Positions 11,938-22,152 of a DNA stretch of 64,000 bases are shown in pieces. Each line of letters starts with the position of its first letter. The stretch's first letter is position 1. Source of the DNA: Triticum aestivum (taxonomy: Eukaryota > Streptophyta > Magnoliopsida > Poales > Poaceae); assembly GCF_018294505.1 (NCBI RefSeq), contig NC_057800.1, forward strand, positions 475,947,037 to 476,011,036. The letters are read 5' to 3'. The notes under the pieces are model-generated. The model was not told where the DNA came from. It searched no databases and was given only the letters and a program-made list of their open reading frames with translations. The translations under genes were made by a program, and so were the position numbers.

Positions 11938-12992
11938 AAACTTACCAATACTGCATCCGGCTGCTCTTCAACCTCCTCCACATTAACGTGGTTCACCTGT
12001 CCCCTGTTGAAAGGGTTCAGCTTCTTCCCAGAGCTTCCATTGCCATTACCATTCTGTGATTCAGGACATTCATTGGTATAATGTCTGATCTTCTGGCACT
12101 TAAAACAAGTGACTTGGCTCAGGTCTCTCTTGGCTGGGGTCGATGGGTTGGTGCGGTTCTGGCCGTTGCTTCCTCCATTCCCATTACCATTCTTGGTGCC
12201 ATTGTGATTGTGCGAGCTACCTCCTCCATGGGTATGCTGAAAATGTCCTCCCGGTCTAGGGGTAAAACGTGGCTTCTGCTGAGCTCCTGAATTGTGCTTC
12301 CCTTGTCCATACTTCCTCTTGCAATTCTCAATCTGCTGCTGCTTCCCTTCAATCATGAGAGCACGATCTACCAACTCCTGGTAGTTGTTGAAGGTGGCTA
12401 CCATCAACTGCATGCTCAACTCATCATTCAGTCCTTTCAGAAACTTCTCCTGCTTAGCTGCATCCGTAGCAACGTCATCTGGGGCATAACGTGCTAATTT
12501 ACTAAAGTCCTCCACATATTGGCCAACAGTCCGTCCTCCTTGGCGCAAGTTGCGAAACTCTCGCTTCTTCATGGCCATAGCTCCTGCTGAAACATGGGCA
12601 GTTCGAAAAGCCTGCTGAATCTGGTCCCACGTGACAGTGTCGATAGGGAAAGTGGCTATGAAATTCTCCCACCATGATGTTGCGGGTCCTTCAAGCTGAT
12701 GTGCGGCAAACTTCACCTTTTCCGCATCAGTGCATCCTGCTGTGGTCAACTCTCTAGCTGTCTTGCGGAGCCAATCATCTGCTACTATCGGCTCGGTGCT
12801 ACTGGAAAACACCGGCAGATTCAGCCTAAGAAAACGGGCTAAGTGATCAACAGGTGGTGGTGGTGGTGGTGGGTTGTTGTTGTTCCCGTGACTCTGATTC
12901 TGGACTAGCAACTGCATCAATGTGTTCTACTGTTGGATCAACTGGGTGAGCTCCGGTGGAAAGGTAAATCCGGGGTCACGTCTCGGAGGCAT
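11817..12992 (-). pseudogene. C1 gag
   Basis: The original start is probably the ATG at 12990-12992 (MPPRRDPGFTF..); an in-frame TAG at 12927-12929 breaks it, leaving 367 open residues from 12920. The capsid-like part contains WWENFIATFP and FRNLRQGGRTVGQYVEDFSKLARYAP, matching the retrotransposon gag family. A glycine/asparagine-rich linker follows, then the zinc knuckle CFKCQKIRHYTNEC (CX2CX4HX4C). After [11 protein letters not shown] the frame runs on into non-homologous residues to 11817, overlapping the pol ORF in another frame. That identifies a one-base frameshift near 11945. Confidence 0.88.
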
Positions 12993-13191
12993 CTGAGGGT
13001 TTAGAAAAGATGAGATTTAAGAATAGAGGGGGTCTAAAGAGAAAACACTACCCATGTGCACATGAGGCAAAAGCAAACAATTCACTTCATTCAATCAATC
13101 AAACAAGGGCATACAATCGATCTAACTATCACAAAAGTGCTCGGACTACTATATTTACATGGTGGACTACTACTACTGATGAGGTGGTCTA

Positions 13192-13935
13192 CTAGAAGTA
13201 TTCTTCGGTTGCAGACTCCATGATATGTTCTCCAACTTCATCAACATAGTCATCATCGCTATCGTCTGGATCCAAGTCGGTGTCGTCAATGATGATGTAG
13301 TCTTCCGGGCGAATCTCCTTGGGTTCTTCGTCTTCTTCTACTGGTGTAGGGCCTCCCATAAATATTCCGATCTTCTTGATCAGATCGTCATTCTTCTCCA
13401 CTAATACTTCGATTTTCTCTTCATAATCTTCACGTGTAGCCTTGAGTTCTTTCTCCAGTTCCTTGATTCTTGTCCTCGCCTTCTTCAGATCTATCATGTT
13501 GGCGCACACCTGGTTCTCCTGTCGTTGAATGTGCTGGTTTAACGCCTGGATAAAAGCTGCGACTGATCTATCCTTTCTGGTGCTGATCATCTCCGAGTGC
13601 TCATCTCGGCGCCCACAAATCTGGTAGATTGTATCCTTGAGATCATTGCGGTAGACTTCTCCAATGCGTCCCATGGCGATGTGAGCTGCCATGCTCTTTC
13701 CTAGACTCTAAGTTGGTGCATCAAAAGAAAACTCTATGGGATCAGTGACTGGCATGAACGTCCTTCCTGGAACTTGAACTTGAATCATCCAGCGCTCTTC
13801 TTCAGGTAAAGTGGCGTTGTAGGTTCCGGTGAAGCTTGGTACTCCTATGTTCAGGTATCTAGTGACTTCCTTCAAGTGACATCCAAAGGGTGTATCTTCA
13901 TCCGGTTGCGTGAACTTGTTCCTTGAATCCGCCAT
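13192..13935 (-). pseudogene. Extra ORF upstream of C1 gag (coiled coil, acidic tail)
   Basis: An ATG at 13933-13935 opens a reading of about 247 codons ending at 13192, with one TAG at 13708-13710. It lies on the same strand as gag, between the primer binding site and gag. I recognise no family. The N-terminal ~75 residues look globular and conserved in style (HLKEVTRYLNIGVPSF, ERWMIQVQVPGRTF). The middle has a heptad-rich coiled coil (KKARTRIKELEKELKATRED, IEVLVEKNDDLIKKIG). The C-terminal 45 residues are very acidic (IIIDDTDLDPDDSDDDY). Possible roles are a gag partner or regulator, or a captured host fragment; both are guesses. Confidence 0.65.
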
Positions 13936-14029
13936 CCTAAAAGAGTAGAAAAGATGAGAAGTCAGAAAGAGAATAGAGTGAGTAGGGATCTAGGTCTTTA
14001 GCTTAGTGGTCGTGTCCTACAGTCAGCGT

Positions 14030-14043
14030 GTGCTCTGATACCA
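14030..14043 (-). other. Primer binding site of C1 (tRNA-iMet type)
   Basis: On the minus strand the sequence three bases inside the 5' LTR end reads TGGTATCAGAGCAC, matching the initiator-Met tRNA 3' end. It marks 14047 as the inner edge of the 5' LTR. Confidence 0.9.
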
Positions 14044-14046
14044 TCT

Positions 14047-15097
14047 TGTAGCGACCAGACCTCAAACGGTCTAATCTCTGTGCTCAGGTGTCATCCCTGG
14101 ATCAGTAATGCTGACACCACACAGTACTTGAAGGATTTATAACAGAGTAGCAATCACACACTTATTACATCGAGTGTCTCAAAAGAGAACTTATTACAAT
14201 AAATATGGCTTAAGGCCATCTAATAACGATAACAGCGGAAGGCTTGGAAGATAAGTGAGTCCATCAACTCCAATGGCATCACTGAATATAGAACCACGAC
14301 CTAAAAACACCTTAATCATCGTCTAAAAAGTCTGCAACATTAACGTTGCAGCCCGAAACGGGTCAGCACATGGAATATGCTGGCAAAATAACACATAGAG
14401 AGTAATGGAAAGAAATAGGCTATTCTATATGCATATTTGGCTGGTGGTAAGCTCTATGGTTATAGTTTTGCGTAAAGCCAATTTTTCCCTACTGCAAAGG
14501 AATAAATTTTATTTAACTATCATGGTAGTTGTTAAACATTGAGAATGGTTGACAACATTCTCAATCCCAATTAAGCATCATCATTAAACAAAACCCAACA
14601 AAATTAATTTTAAAGTAACATGTTGAGATTCACATGATAATCCAGGTACTAGATACTCAAGATGTCCATAACCGGGGACACGGCTAATCATGATTAGTTT
14701 ATACACTCTGCAGAGGTTTGCGCACTTTTCCCCACAAGACTCGATCGCCTCCGTTTGGTTTCTCGCACTTCATGGTGTTTGAGAAGACGGATGACCAAGA
14801 CATAGTCTTTCAGAAGCGCTAGCACCTTACGATCGGGTAGACCGTTACACCTACTTTCCCCTACATCTGCTAGTATACCACTGTAAGAGTTCGCACAACT
14901 TAATCAACTATGCTAGAGCCCATAATAGCTTGTGGCTGCACACGGAAGTTTCTAGCATGAATAATATCATGATCCCTTTGAGCCTGGGTGGCGGTCCAAA
15001 AGAAACTAGGCCATCGCTGGAATACCCAGGTGCCTCAATCCACCCAGATGTGTGTTTAAGTTGCCACCTTAGATAAACCATTAATTAATAATCTCAC
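14047..15097 (-). repeat. C1 5' LTR, first part (split by templated insertion)
   Basis: It aligns with 6052-7102 with about 25 differences by eye. It breaks off after aatctcac at 15097; its continuation, equivalent to 7103-8587, is 19526-21400. It carries right-LTR-specific variants such as ccaccc at ~15036 where the left LTR has ccagcc. Confidence 0.88.
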
Positions 15098-15136
15098 GTG
15101 ATATGGTTTAGTTGATATGATCATATAGTAGACCGG
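15098..15136. other. Scrambled templated filler at duplication junction
   Basis: Thirty-nine bases are patched from the leader of A. 15091-15102 matches 2769-2780, sharing atctcac with the LTR end. 15103-15119 matches 2789-2805, 15120-15132 matches 2716-2728, and 15131-15137 matches 2781-2787. Collinear copying from 2716 then begins at 15137. Short-range switching with microhomology is a signature of error-prone repair synthesis. Confidence 0.85.
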
Positions 15137-15390
15137 ATCATATAGTAGATAGGATCAACATAGAGATGTTCACCATTGAAAACTACTCCATCTCACGTGA
15201 TGACCGGACATGGTTTAGTTGATATGGATCACGTGATCATTTAGATGACTCAAGAGATGTCCATCTAAGTGGGAGTTCTTAAGTAATATGATTAATTAAA
15301 CTTAGCTTATCATGAACTTAGTCCTGATAGTATTTGCATATCTATGTTGTAGATCAACAACTCGCATTGTAGCTCCCTTATGTTTTTGAT

Positions 15391-16155
15391 ATGTTCCTAG
15401 CGAAAACTAAGTTGAAAGATGATAGTAGCAATGATGCGGACTGGGTCCGTGATCTGAGGATTATCCTCATTGCTGCACAGAAGAACTATGTTCTTGATGC
15501 ACCGCTAGGTGACAGACCTATTGCAGGAGCAGATGAAGACATTATGAACATTTGACAAGCTCGGAATGATGACTACTTGATAGTTTAGTGTGCCATGCTT
15601 TACGGCTTAGAACCAGGACTTCAAAAACATTTTGAACGCCGTGGAGCATATGAGATGTTCCAAGAGTTGAAATTAGTATTTCAGACTCATGCCCACGTCG
15701 AGAGGTATGAGACCTCTGACATGTACTTTGCCTACAAGATGGAGGAGAATAGCTCAGCCAGTGAGCATGTGCTCAGAATGTCTGGGTACTACAATCGCTT
15801 GAATCAAGTGGGAGTTAATCTTCCATATAAGATAGTGATTGACAGAGTTTTCTAGTCACTATCACCAAGTTACTAGAACTTCGTGATGAACTATAATATG
15901 CAAGGGATGACAAAAACGATTCCCAAGCTCTTCGCGATGCTGACATCGGTGAAGGTAGGAATCAAGAAAGAACACGAAGTATTGATGATTAACAAGACCA
16001 CTAGTTTCAAGTAAAAGGGCAAGGGAAAGAAATGTAACTTCAAGAAGAATGACAAGAAAGTTATCACTCTCGGGAAGAAGCCCAAAGCTGGACCCAAGCC
16101 TGAAACTGAGTGCTTATACTGCGAAGGAAATGGTCACTAGAAGCGGAACTGCCCC
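15391..16155 (+). pseudogene. Duplicate of Copia A gag remnant
   Basis: This is the same reading as 2970-3734, including both early stops, the open segment 15595-15855 and the zinc knuckle with its TAG. Sharing the stops shows that the element was already dead when copied. Confidence 0.85.
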
Positions 16156-16161
16156 AAATAC

Positions 16162-17515
16162 TTGGCGGATAAGAAGGATGGCAAAGTGAACAAACGTATA
16201 TTTCATATACATGTTATTGATGTGTACTTTACTAGTGTTCATAGTAGCCCCTGGGTATTTGATACCGGTTCAGTTGCAAAGATAGGTAACTCGAAACAGG
16301 AGTTACAAAATGAACAGAAACTAGTTGAGGGCGAAGTGACGATGTGTGTTGGAAGAGATTCCAAGGTTGATAAGATCACCATCGCATACTCCCTCTACCT
16401 TCGGGTTTAGTGTTGAACCTAAATAAATGTTATTTGGTGTTTGCATTGAGCATGAATATGATTGGATCATGTTTATTGCAATACAATTATTCATTTAAAT
16501 TAGAAAATAATTGTTGTTCTATTTACATGAATAAAACCTTCTATGGTTATACACCCAATGTAAATGGTTTATTGAATCTCGATCGTAATAATACACATAT
16601 TCATAATATTGATGCCAAAAGATGCAAAGTTGATAATGATAGTGCAACATACTTGTGGCACTGCCGTTTAGGTCATATTGGTGTAAAGCACATGAAGAAA
16701 CTCCATGCAGATGGGCTTTTGGAATCACTTAATTATGAATCATTTGATGCTTGCGAACCATGCCTCATGGGCAAGATGACTAAAACTCCGTTCTCCAGAA
16801 CAATGGAGCGAGCTAATAACTAATTGGAAATAATACATACCGATGTATGCAGTCCAATGAATGCTGAGGCACACGGCGGGTATCATTATTTTCTAACCTT
16901 CATAGATGATTTGAGCAGATATGGGTATATCTAATTGATGAAACACGAGTCCAAAACGTTTGAAAAGTTCAAAGAATTTCAGAGTGAAGTGGAGAATCAT
17001 CGTAACAAGAAAATAAAAGTTTCTACGATCTGATCGCGGAAGTGAATATTTGAGTTACGAGTTTGGCCTTCATTTAAAACAATGTGGAATAGTTTCACAA
17101 CTCACGCCACCTGGAACACCACCGCATATTGGTGTGTCCGAATGTCGTAACCGTACTTTATTAGAGATGGTGTGATCTATGATGTCACTTACCGATTTAC
17201 CACTATCATTTTGGGGTTATGCATTAGAGACAATTGCATTCACTTTAAATAGGGCACCTTATAAATCCGTTGAGACGACACCGTATGAATTGTGGTTTGG
17301 CAAGAAACCTAAGATGTCGTTTCTTAAAGTTTGGGGTTGCGATGCTTATGTGAAAAAAGCTTCAACCCGATAAGCTGGAACCCAAATCGGAGAAGTGCGT
17401 CTTCATAGGATACCCAAAAGAAACTGTTGGGTACACCTTCTATCACAAACTTGAAGGCAAGATCTTTGTTGCTAAGAATGGATCCTTTCTAGAGAAGGAG
17501 TTTCTCTCGAAATAA
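16162..17515 (+). pseudogene. Duplicate of Copia A protease-integrase remnant
   Basis: It copies 3741-5093 with one substitution near 16240 (Arg to His in the protease leader). An extra A in the run near 17351 shifts the frame, so the integrase C-terminal ORF ends at 17373. Confidence 0.85.
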
Positions 17516-17778
17516 GTGAGTGGGAGGAAAGTACAACTTGATGAGGTAATTGTACCTTCTCTCGAATTGGAAAATAGCTCATCACAGAAAACCATTCCCA
17601 TGATGCCTAACACCAACTAGAGAGGAAGCTAATGATAATGACCATGAAACTTCAGATCAAGTTACTACTGAACCTCGTAGGTCAACCAGAGCACGTTCCA
17701 CACTAGAGTGGTACGGTAATCCTGTTCTGGAAGTCATGTTACTGGACCATGATGAACCTACAAACTAGGAAGGAAGCG

Positions 17779-18474
17779 ATGATGAGCCCAGATTCCACAA
17801 AATGGCTTGAGGCCATGAAATCTGAGATAGGGTCCATGTATGAGAACAAAGTATGGACTTTGGTTGACTTGCTTGATGATCGGCAAGCCATAGATAATAA
17901 ATGGATCTTTAAGAAGAAGACTGACACTGATAGTAATGTTACTATCTACAAAGCTCGACTTGTCGCAAAAGGTTTTCGAAAAGTTCAAGGTGTTGACTAC
18001 GATGAGATTTTCTCACATGTAGCGATGCTTAAGTCTGTCCAAATCATGTTAGCAATTGCCGCATTTTATGAAATCTGGCAAATGGATGTCAAAACTGCAT
18101 TCTTTAATGGGTTTCTTAAAGAAGAGTTACATATGATGCAACCAGAAGGTTTTGTCGATCCTAAAGGTGCTAACAAAGTGTGCAAGCTCCAGCGATCCAT
18201 TTATGGACTAGTGCAAGCATCTTGTAGTTGGAATATACGCTTTGATGTGGTGATCAAAGAATATGGTTTTATACAGACTTTTGGAGAAGCCTATATTTAT
18301 AAGAAATTGAGTGGGAGCTCTGTAGTATTTCTAATATTATATGTGGATGCCATATTGTTGATTGGAAATGATATAGAATTTCTGGATAGCATAAAAGGAT
18401 ACTTGAATAAAAGTTTTTCAATGAAAGACCTCAGTGAAGCTGCTTATATATTGGGCATCAAGATCTATAGGGAT
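17779..18474 (+). pseudogene. Duplicate of Copia A reverse transcriptase remnant
   Basis: It copies 5356-6051 including the YVDA active-site defect. Changes just upstream (17761-17775) extend the open frame so that it starts at 17749. It ends in gggat followed by the copied LTR start at 18475. Confidence 0.88.
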
Positions 18475-19525
18475 TGTAGCGACCAGACCTCAAACGGTCT
18501 AATCTCTGTGCTCAGGTGTCATCCCTGGATCAGTAATGCTGGCACCACACAGTACTTGAAGGATTTATAACAGAGTAGCAATCACACACTTATTATATCG
18601 AGTGTCTCAAAAGAGAAATTATTACAATAAATATGGATTAAGGCCATCTAATAACGATAACAGCAGAAGGCTTGGAAGATAAGTGAGTCCATCAACTCCA
18701 ACGACATCACTGAGTATAGAACCACGACCTAAAAACACCTTAATTGTCGTCTGAAAAGTTTGCAACATTAACGTTGCAGCCCGAAACGGGTCAGCACATG
18801 GAATATGCTGGCAAAATAACACATAGAGAGTAATGGAAAGAAATAGGCTATTCTATATGCATATTTGGCTGGTGGTAAGCTCTATGGTTATAGTTTTGCG
18901 TAAAGCCAATTTTTCCCTACTGCAAAGGAATAAATTTTATTTAACTATCATGGTAGTTGTTAAACATTGAGAATGGTTGATAGCATTCTCAATCCCAATT
19001 AAGCATCATCATTAAACAAAACCCAACAAAATTAATTTTAAAGTAACATGTTGAGATTCACATGATAATCCAGGTACTAGATACTCAAGATGTCCATAAC
19101 CGGGGACACGGCTAATCATGATTAATTTATACACTCTGCAGAGGTTTGCGCACTTTTCCCCACAAGACTCGATCGCCTCCATTTGGTTTCTTGCACTTCA
19201 TGGTGTTTGAGAAGACGGATAACCGAGACATAGTCTTTTAGAAGCGCTAGCACCTTACGATCGGGTAGACCATTACACCTACTTTCCCCTACATCTGCTA
19301 GTCTACCACTGTAAGAGTTTGCACAACTTAATCAACTATGCTAGAGCCCATAATAGCTTGTGGCTGCACACGGAAGTTTCTAGCATGAATAATCTCATGA
19401 TCCCTTTGAGCCTGGGTGGCGGTCCAAAAGAAAACAGGCCATCGCTGGAATACCCAGGTGCCTCAATCCAGCCAGATGTGTGTTTAAGTTGCCACCTTAG
19501 ATAAACCATTAATTAATAATCTCAC
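18475..19525 (-). repeat. Copied first half of left C1 LTR
   Basis: It is identical by eye to 6052-7102, including left-LTR-specific variants, and differs from 14047-15097 at about 25 sites. With 19526-21400 it forms what looks like a complete solo LTR flanked by gggat, but the mosaic pattern shows that it is a composite. Confidence 0.85.
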
Positions 19526-21400
19526 ATCTGTCATGGATACACTCACCCAATCCACGTCTACTAGCATAGCATGGCATAATAAGCAAACGTAGAAGTAACT
19601 CCCAAAGGTTTGATAATAACAGGTAATAGGTACTACCTCAACTACTTCCCAAACCCACAATTTAATTAGATCCTAATCATGCAATGTGTGAGGATTGATC
19701 TAATGCAATAAAACTGGGTAGAGGGAAAGCATGATCAAAGTGTTACTTGCCTTGCTGATGATCCGAGAAACCTAGCGATTCGAAGTAGCAAGCGGCGCAC
19801 TCCGGGTATTCTATCACAAACAAACAAGCATACAATAAGTACTCAACTAATGCACAGGTAAAACTCAAATAAGAGATCTAACAAGAAAGTTCAACTTAAG
19901 AACTGCGGTTGGCAAAAAGAATCAAATCAAACGAAGCAACGAAAGACAAACGGCAAAAGAAACAGGCTTCGTTTACTATTCTGGATCTAGGGCAATTTTT
20001 TATAGTGGAAAAACTTGTTTAAGTTGGCTAAACGGAAAGAGTGTTTCAAGACGAAACTCCAGGCGCTTGAATCGCCTGATTCCGATAAATGAGCGAAAAG
20101 TTAGACTAAAACGAAAATTGGATCAGAAATCGCGATCAGAAAAATCACGGATTTAATCCGAGAAAAAGAAAAATGACGAACGTTCGTTAAAACGAATGAA
20201 CGGACGAACGCTTGCTAATTAAATAAACCGGAAAACCGATCTATTTAAAAAAACCAAAACTAAAAAAACGAACAAAACCGTCAGAAAACCGAACGGTTTT
20301 TAAAAAAACCGGCGGCGGCGGNNNNNNNNNNNNNNNNNNNNNNNNNNNNNNNNNNNNNNNNNNNNNNNNNNNNNNNNNNNNNNNNNNNNNNNNNNNNNNN
20401 NNNNNNNNNNNNNNNNNNNNNNNNNNNNNNNNNNNNNNNNNNNNNNNNNNNNNNNNNNNNNNNNNNNNNNNNNNNNNNNNNNNNNNNNNNNNNNNNNNNN
20501 NNNNNNNNNNNNNNNNNNNNNNNNNNNNNNNNNNNNNNNNNNNNNNNNNNNNNNNNNNNNNNNNNNNNNNNNNNNNNNNNNNNNNNNNNNNNNNNNNNNN
20601 NNNNNNNNNNNNNNNNNNNNNNNNNNNNNNNNNNNNNNNNNNNNNNNNNNNNNNNNNNNNNNNNNNNNNNNNNNNNNNNNNNNNNNNNNNNNNNNNNNNN
20701 NNNNNNNNNNNNNNNNNNNNNNNNNNNNNNNNNNNNNNNNNNNNNNNNNNNNNNNNNNNNNNNNNNGCGACGGCGCGGCTGCGGCGGTGGCTAGTGTTAG
20801 GGTTTTCTGGTGGGGCACGGCTGGGCTTTGGCGGGGGCCTCGGGGTGCTATAAAAAGGCCCGGCCAGGAGGAGTCCTGGCCGGCTACGGCCCAAGGTCGG
20901 TTCGGACTTTTTTTTAAAAGAAATAATTACGCTCGGAAAAAAAACAAAAGGAATACTAAACGGACTTCAAAAATCCTAAAATAAATTTTCCTCGGCTTCT
21001 AAAATCAAGCCGCACAGGATGAACATTTATTTGGGGCCTAAATGCAATTTTGAAAAACGCGCATTTTTCCTAAATTCAAATAAAATAGCAAATAAAACCA
21101 AATAAAATATTATTTGATTTTTTTATTAAATCCCCAATATTTCTTTATTTTGGGAAAGTCATTTTATTCCCTATCTCATAATTTTTATAATAGAAATAAT
21201 TGAAGATAAAATAAATAAAATCAAATGATCCTATTTTCAAAATTTGAGACAACGCAAATATGAAAATAACGAAATCCCCAACGCTCTCCGAGGGTCCTTG
21301 AGTTGCGTGAAATTTCTAGGATCAACCAAAATGCAATAAATATGATATGCAATGATGATCTAGTGTATAACATTCCAAATTGAAAATTTGGGATGTTACA
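19526..21400 (-). repeat. C1 5' LTR, second part
   Basis: It is equivalent to 7103-8587 of the left LTR but carries about 2-3% differences from the first one at 19697 onward. It fits the missing remainder of the LTR broken at 15097. It ends gggatgttaca directly before gggat at 21401. The length is inflated by the assembly gap. Confidence 0.85.
20322..20766. other. Assembly gap (445 N)
   Basis: The run of N starts inside ggcggcggcgg. The equivalent part of the left LTR (about 7892-7980) is only about 90-100 bases of CGG-rich sequence, so the gap length is probably an estimate or hides an expanded GC-rich tract. Confidence 0.95.
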
Positions 21401-21405
21401 GGGAT
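21401..21405 (+). repeat. Target-site duplication gggat (right) of C1
   Basis: It matches 6047-6051. Removing 6052-21405 rejoins the Copia RT reading into RNase H (..ctatagggat + agatcgagac..), which proves the insertion point. Confidence 0.92.
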
Positions 21406-22139
21406 AGATCGAGACAGTTAATAGGACTTTCACAAATCAGATCACCTTGACAAGATTTTGAAGGAGATCAAAATAGATCAGTCAAAGAAAGAGTTTGTGC
21501 CTATGTTTCAAGGTGTAAAGTTGAGTACGACTCAAAACCTGACCACGACAGAAGATAGAGAGAGAATGAAAGTCATTCCCTATGCCTCAGCCATAGGTTC
21601 TATAAAGTATGCCATGTTGTGTACCCGACCTATTGTGTACCTTACCATGAGTTTGGCAAGGGGGTACAATAGTGATCCCGGATTAGATCACTGAACAACG
21701 GTCAAAATTATCCTTAGGTACCATGAGTTTGGCAAGGGGGTACAATAGGACTAAGGAAATGCTTCTCGGTTATGGAGGTGACAAAGAGTTCGTCGTAAAG
21801 GGTTACGTCGATGCAAGTTTGACACTGATCCGGATGACTATGAGTCTCAATCTGGATACATATTGAAAGTGGGATCAATTAGCTAAAGTAGCTTCATGCA
21901 AAGCATTATAGACATAGAAATTTGCCAAATACATACGAATCTGAATGTGGCAGAACCGTTGACTAAACCTCTCTCACAAGCAAAACATGATCACACCTTA
22001 GTACTCTTTGGGCATTAATCAGATGGCGATGTGAACTAGATTATTGACTCTAGTAAACCCTTTGGGTGTTGGTCACATGGCAATGTGAACTATTGGTGTT
22101 AAATCACATGGCGATGTGAACTAGATTACTGACTCTAGT
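21406..22139 (+). pseudogene. Copia A RT end and RNase H remnant
   Basis: The reading continues the RT from 6051: DRSRQLIGL, then ILKEIKIDQSKKEFVPM, AIGSIKYAMLCTRP and SLARGYNSDPG. A 30 bp segment at 21643-21672 is repeated at 21719-21748 and replaces original bases. Further on the RNase H part (YGGDKEFVVKGYVDAS) runs out of frame. The last ~200 bases contain repeats of tggcgatgtgaactagattattgactct-like units before the polypurine tract. Confidence 0.82.
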
Positions 22140-22140
22140 G

Positions 22141-22152
22141 CAAGTGGGAGAC
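22141..22152 (+). other. Polypurine tract of Copia A
   Basis: caagtgggagac directly precedes the LTR start at 22153 and is the usual BARE-like plus-strand priming site. Confidence 0.85.

Larger units (their letters stand above)
15137..19525 (+). repeat. Near-identical 4.4 kb copy of 2716-7102
   Basis: From 15137 the sequence follows 2716 onward at a constant offset of +12421, rising to +12423 after two one-base insertions. It includes part of the A leader, the gag-pol remnant, the gggat site and the first half of the left C1 LTR. I see only two substitutions, one small compound change and two one-base indels (at ~15902, ~16240, ~17351, ~17761-17775). The copy switches from left-LTR-type to right-LTR-type variants between 19471 and 19697. 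That window holds the point where the 5' LTR was cut, so the copy fills a break in that LTR. Confidence 0.9.

Noticed and set aside
20241..20984. Long ORFs reading through the run of N
   Set aside because: They exist only because N is translated as unknown; the flanks are GC-rich LTR sequence.
18475..21400. A plain solo LTR flanked by gggat on both sides
   Set aside because: The first ~1 kb is identical to the left C1 LTR and the rest is not, with the switch at the same point where the other LTR is cut. A refilled break explains this with one event; a duplication followed by LTR recombination needs a coincidence.
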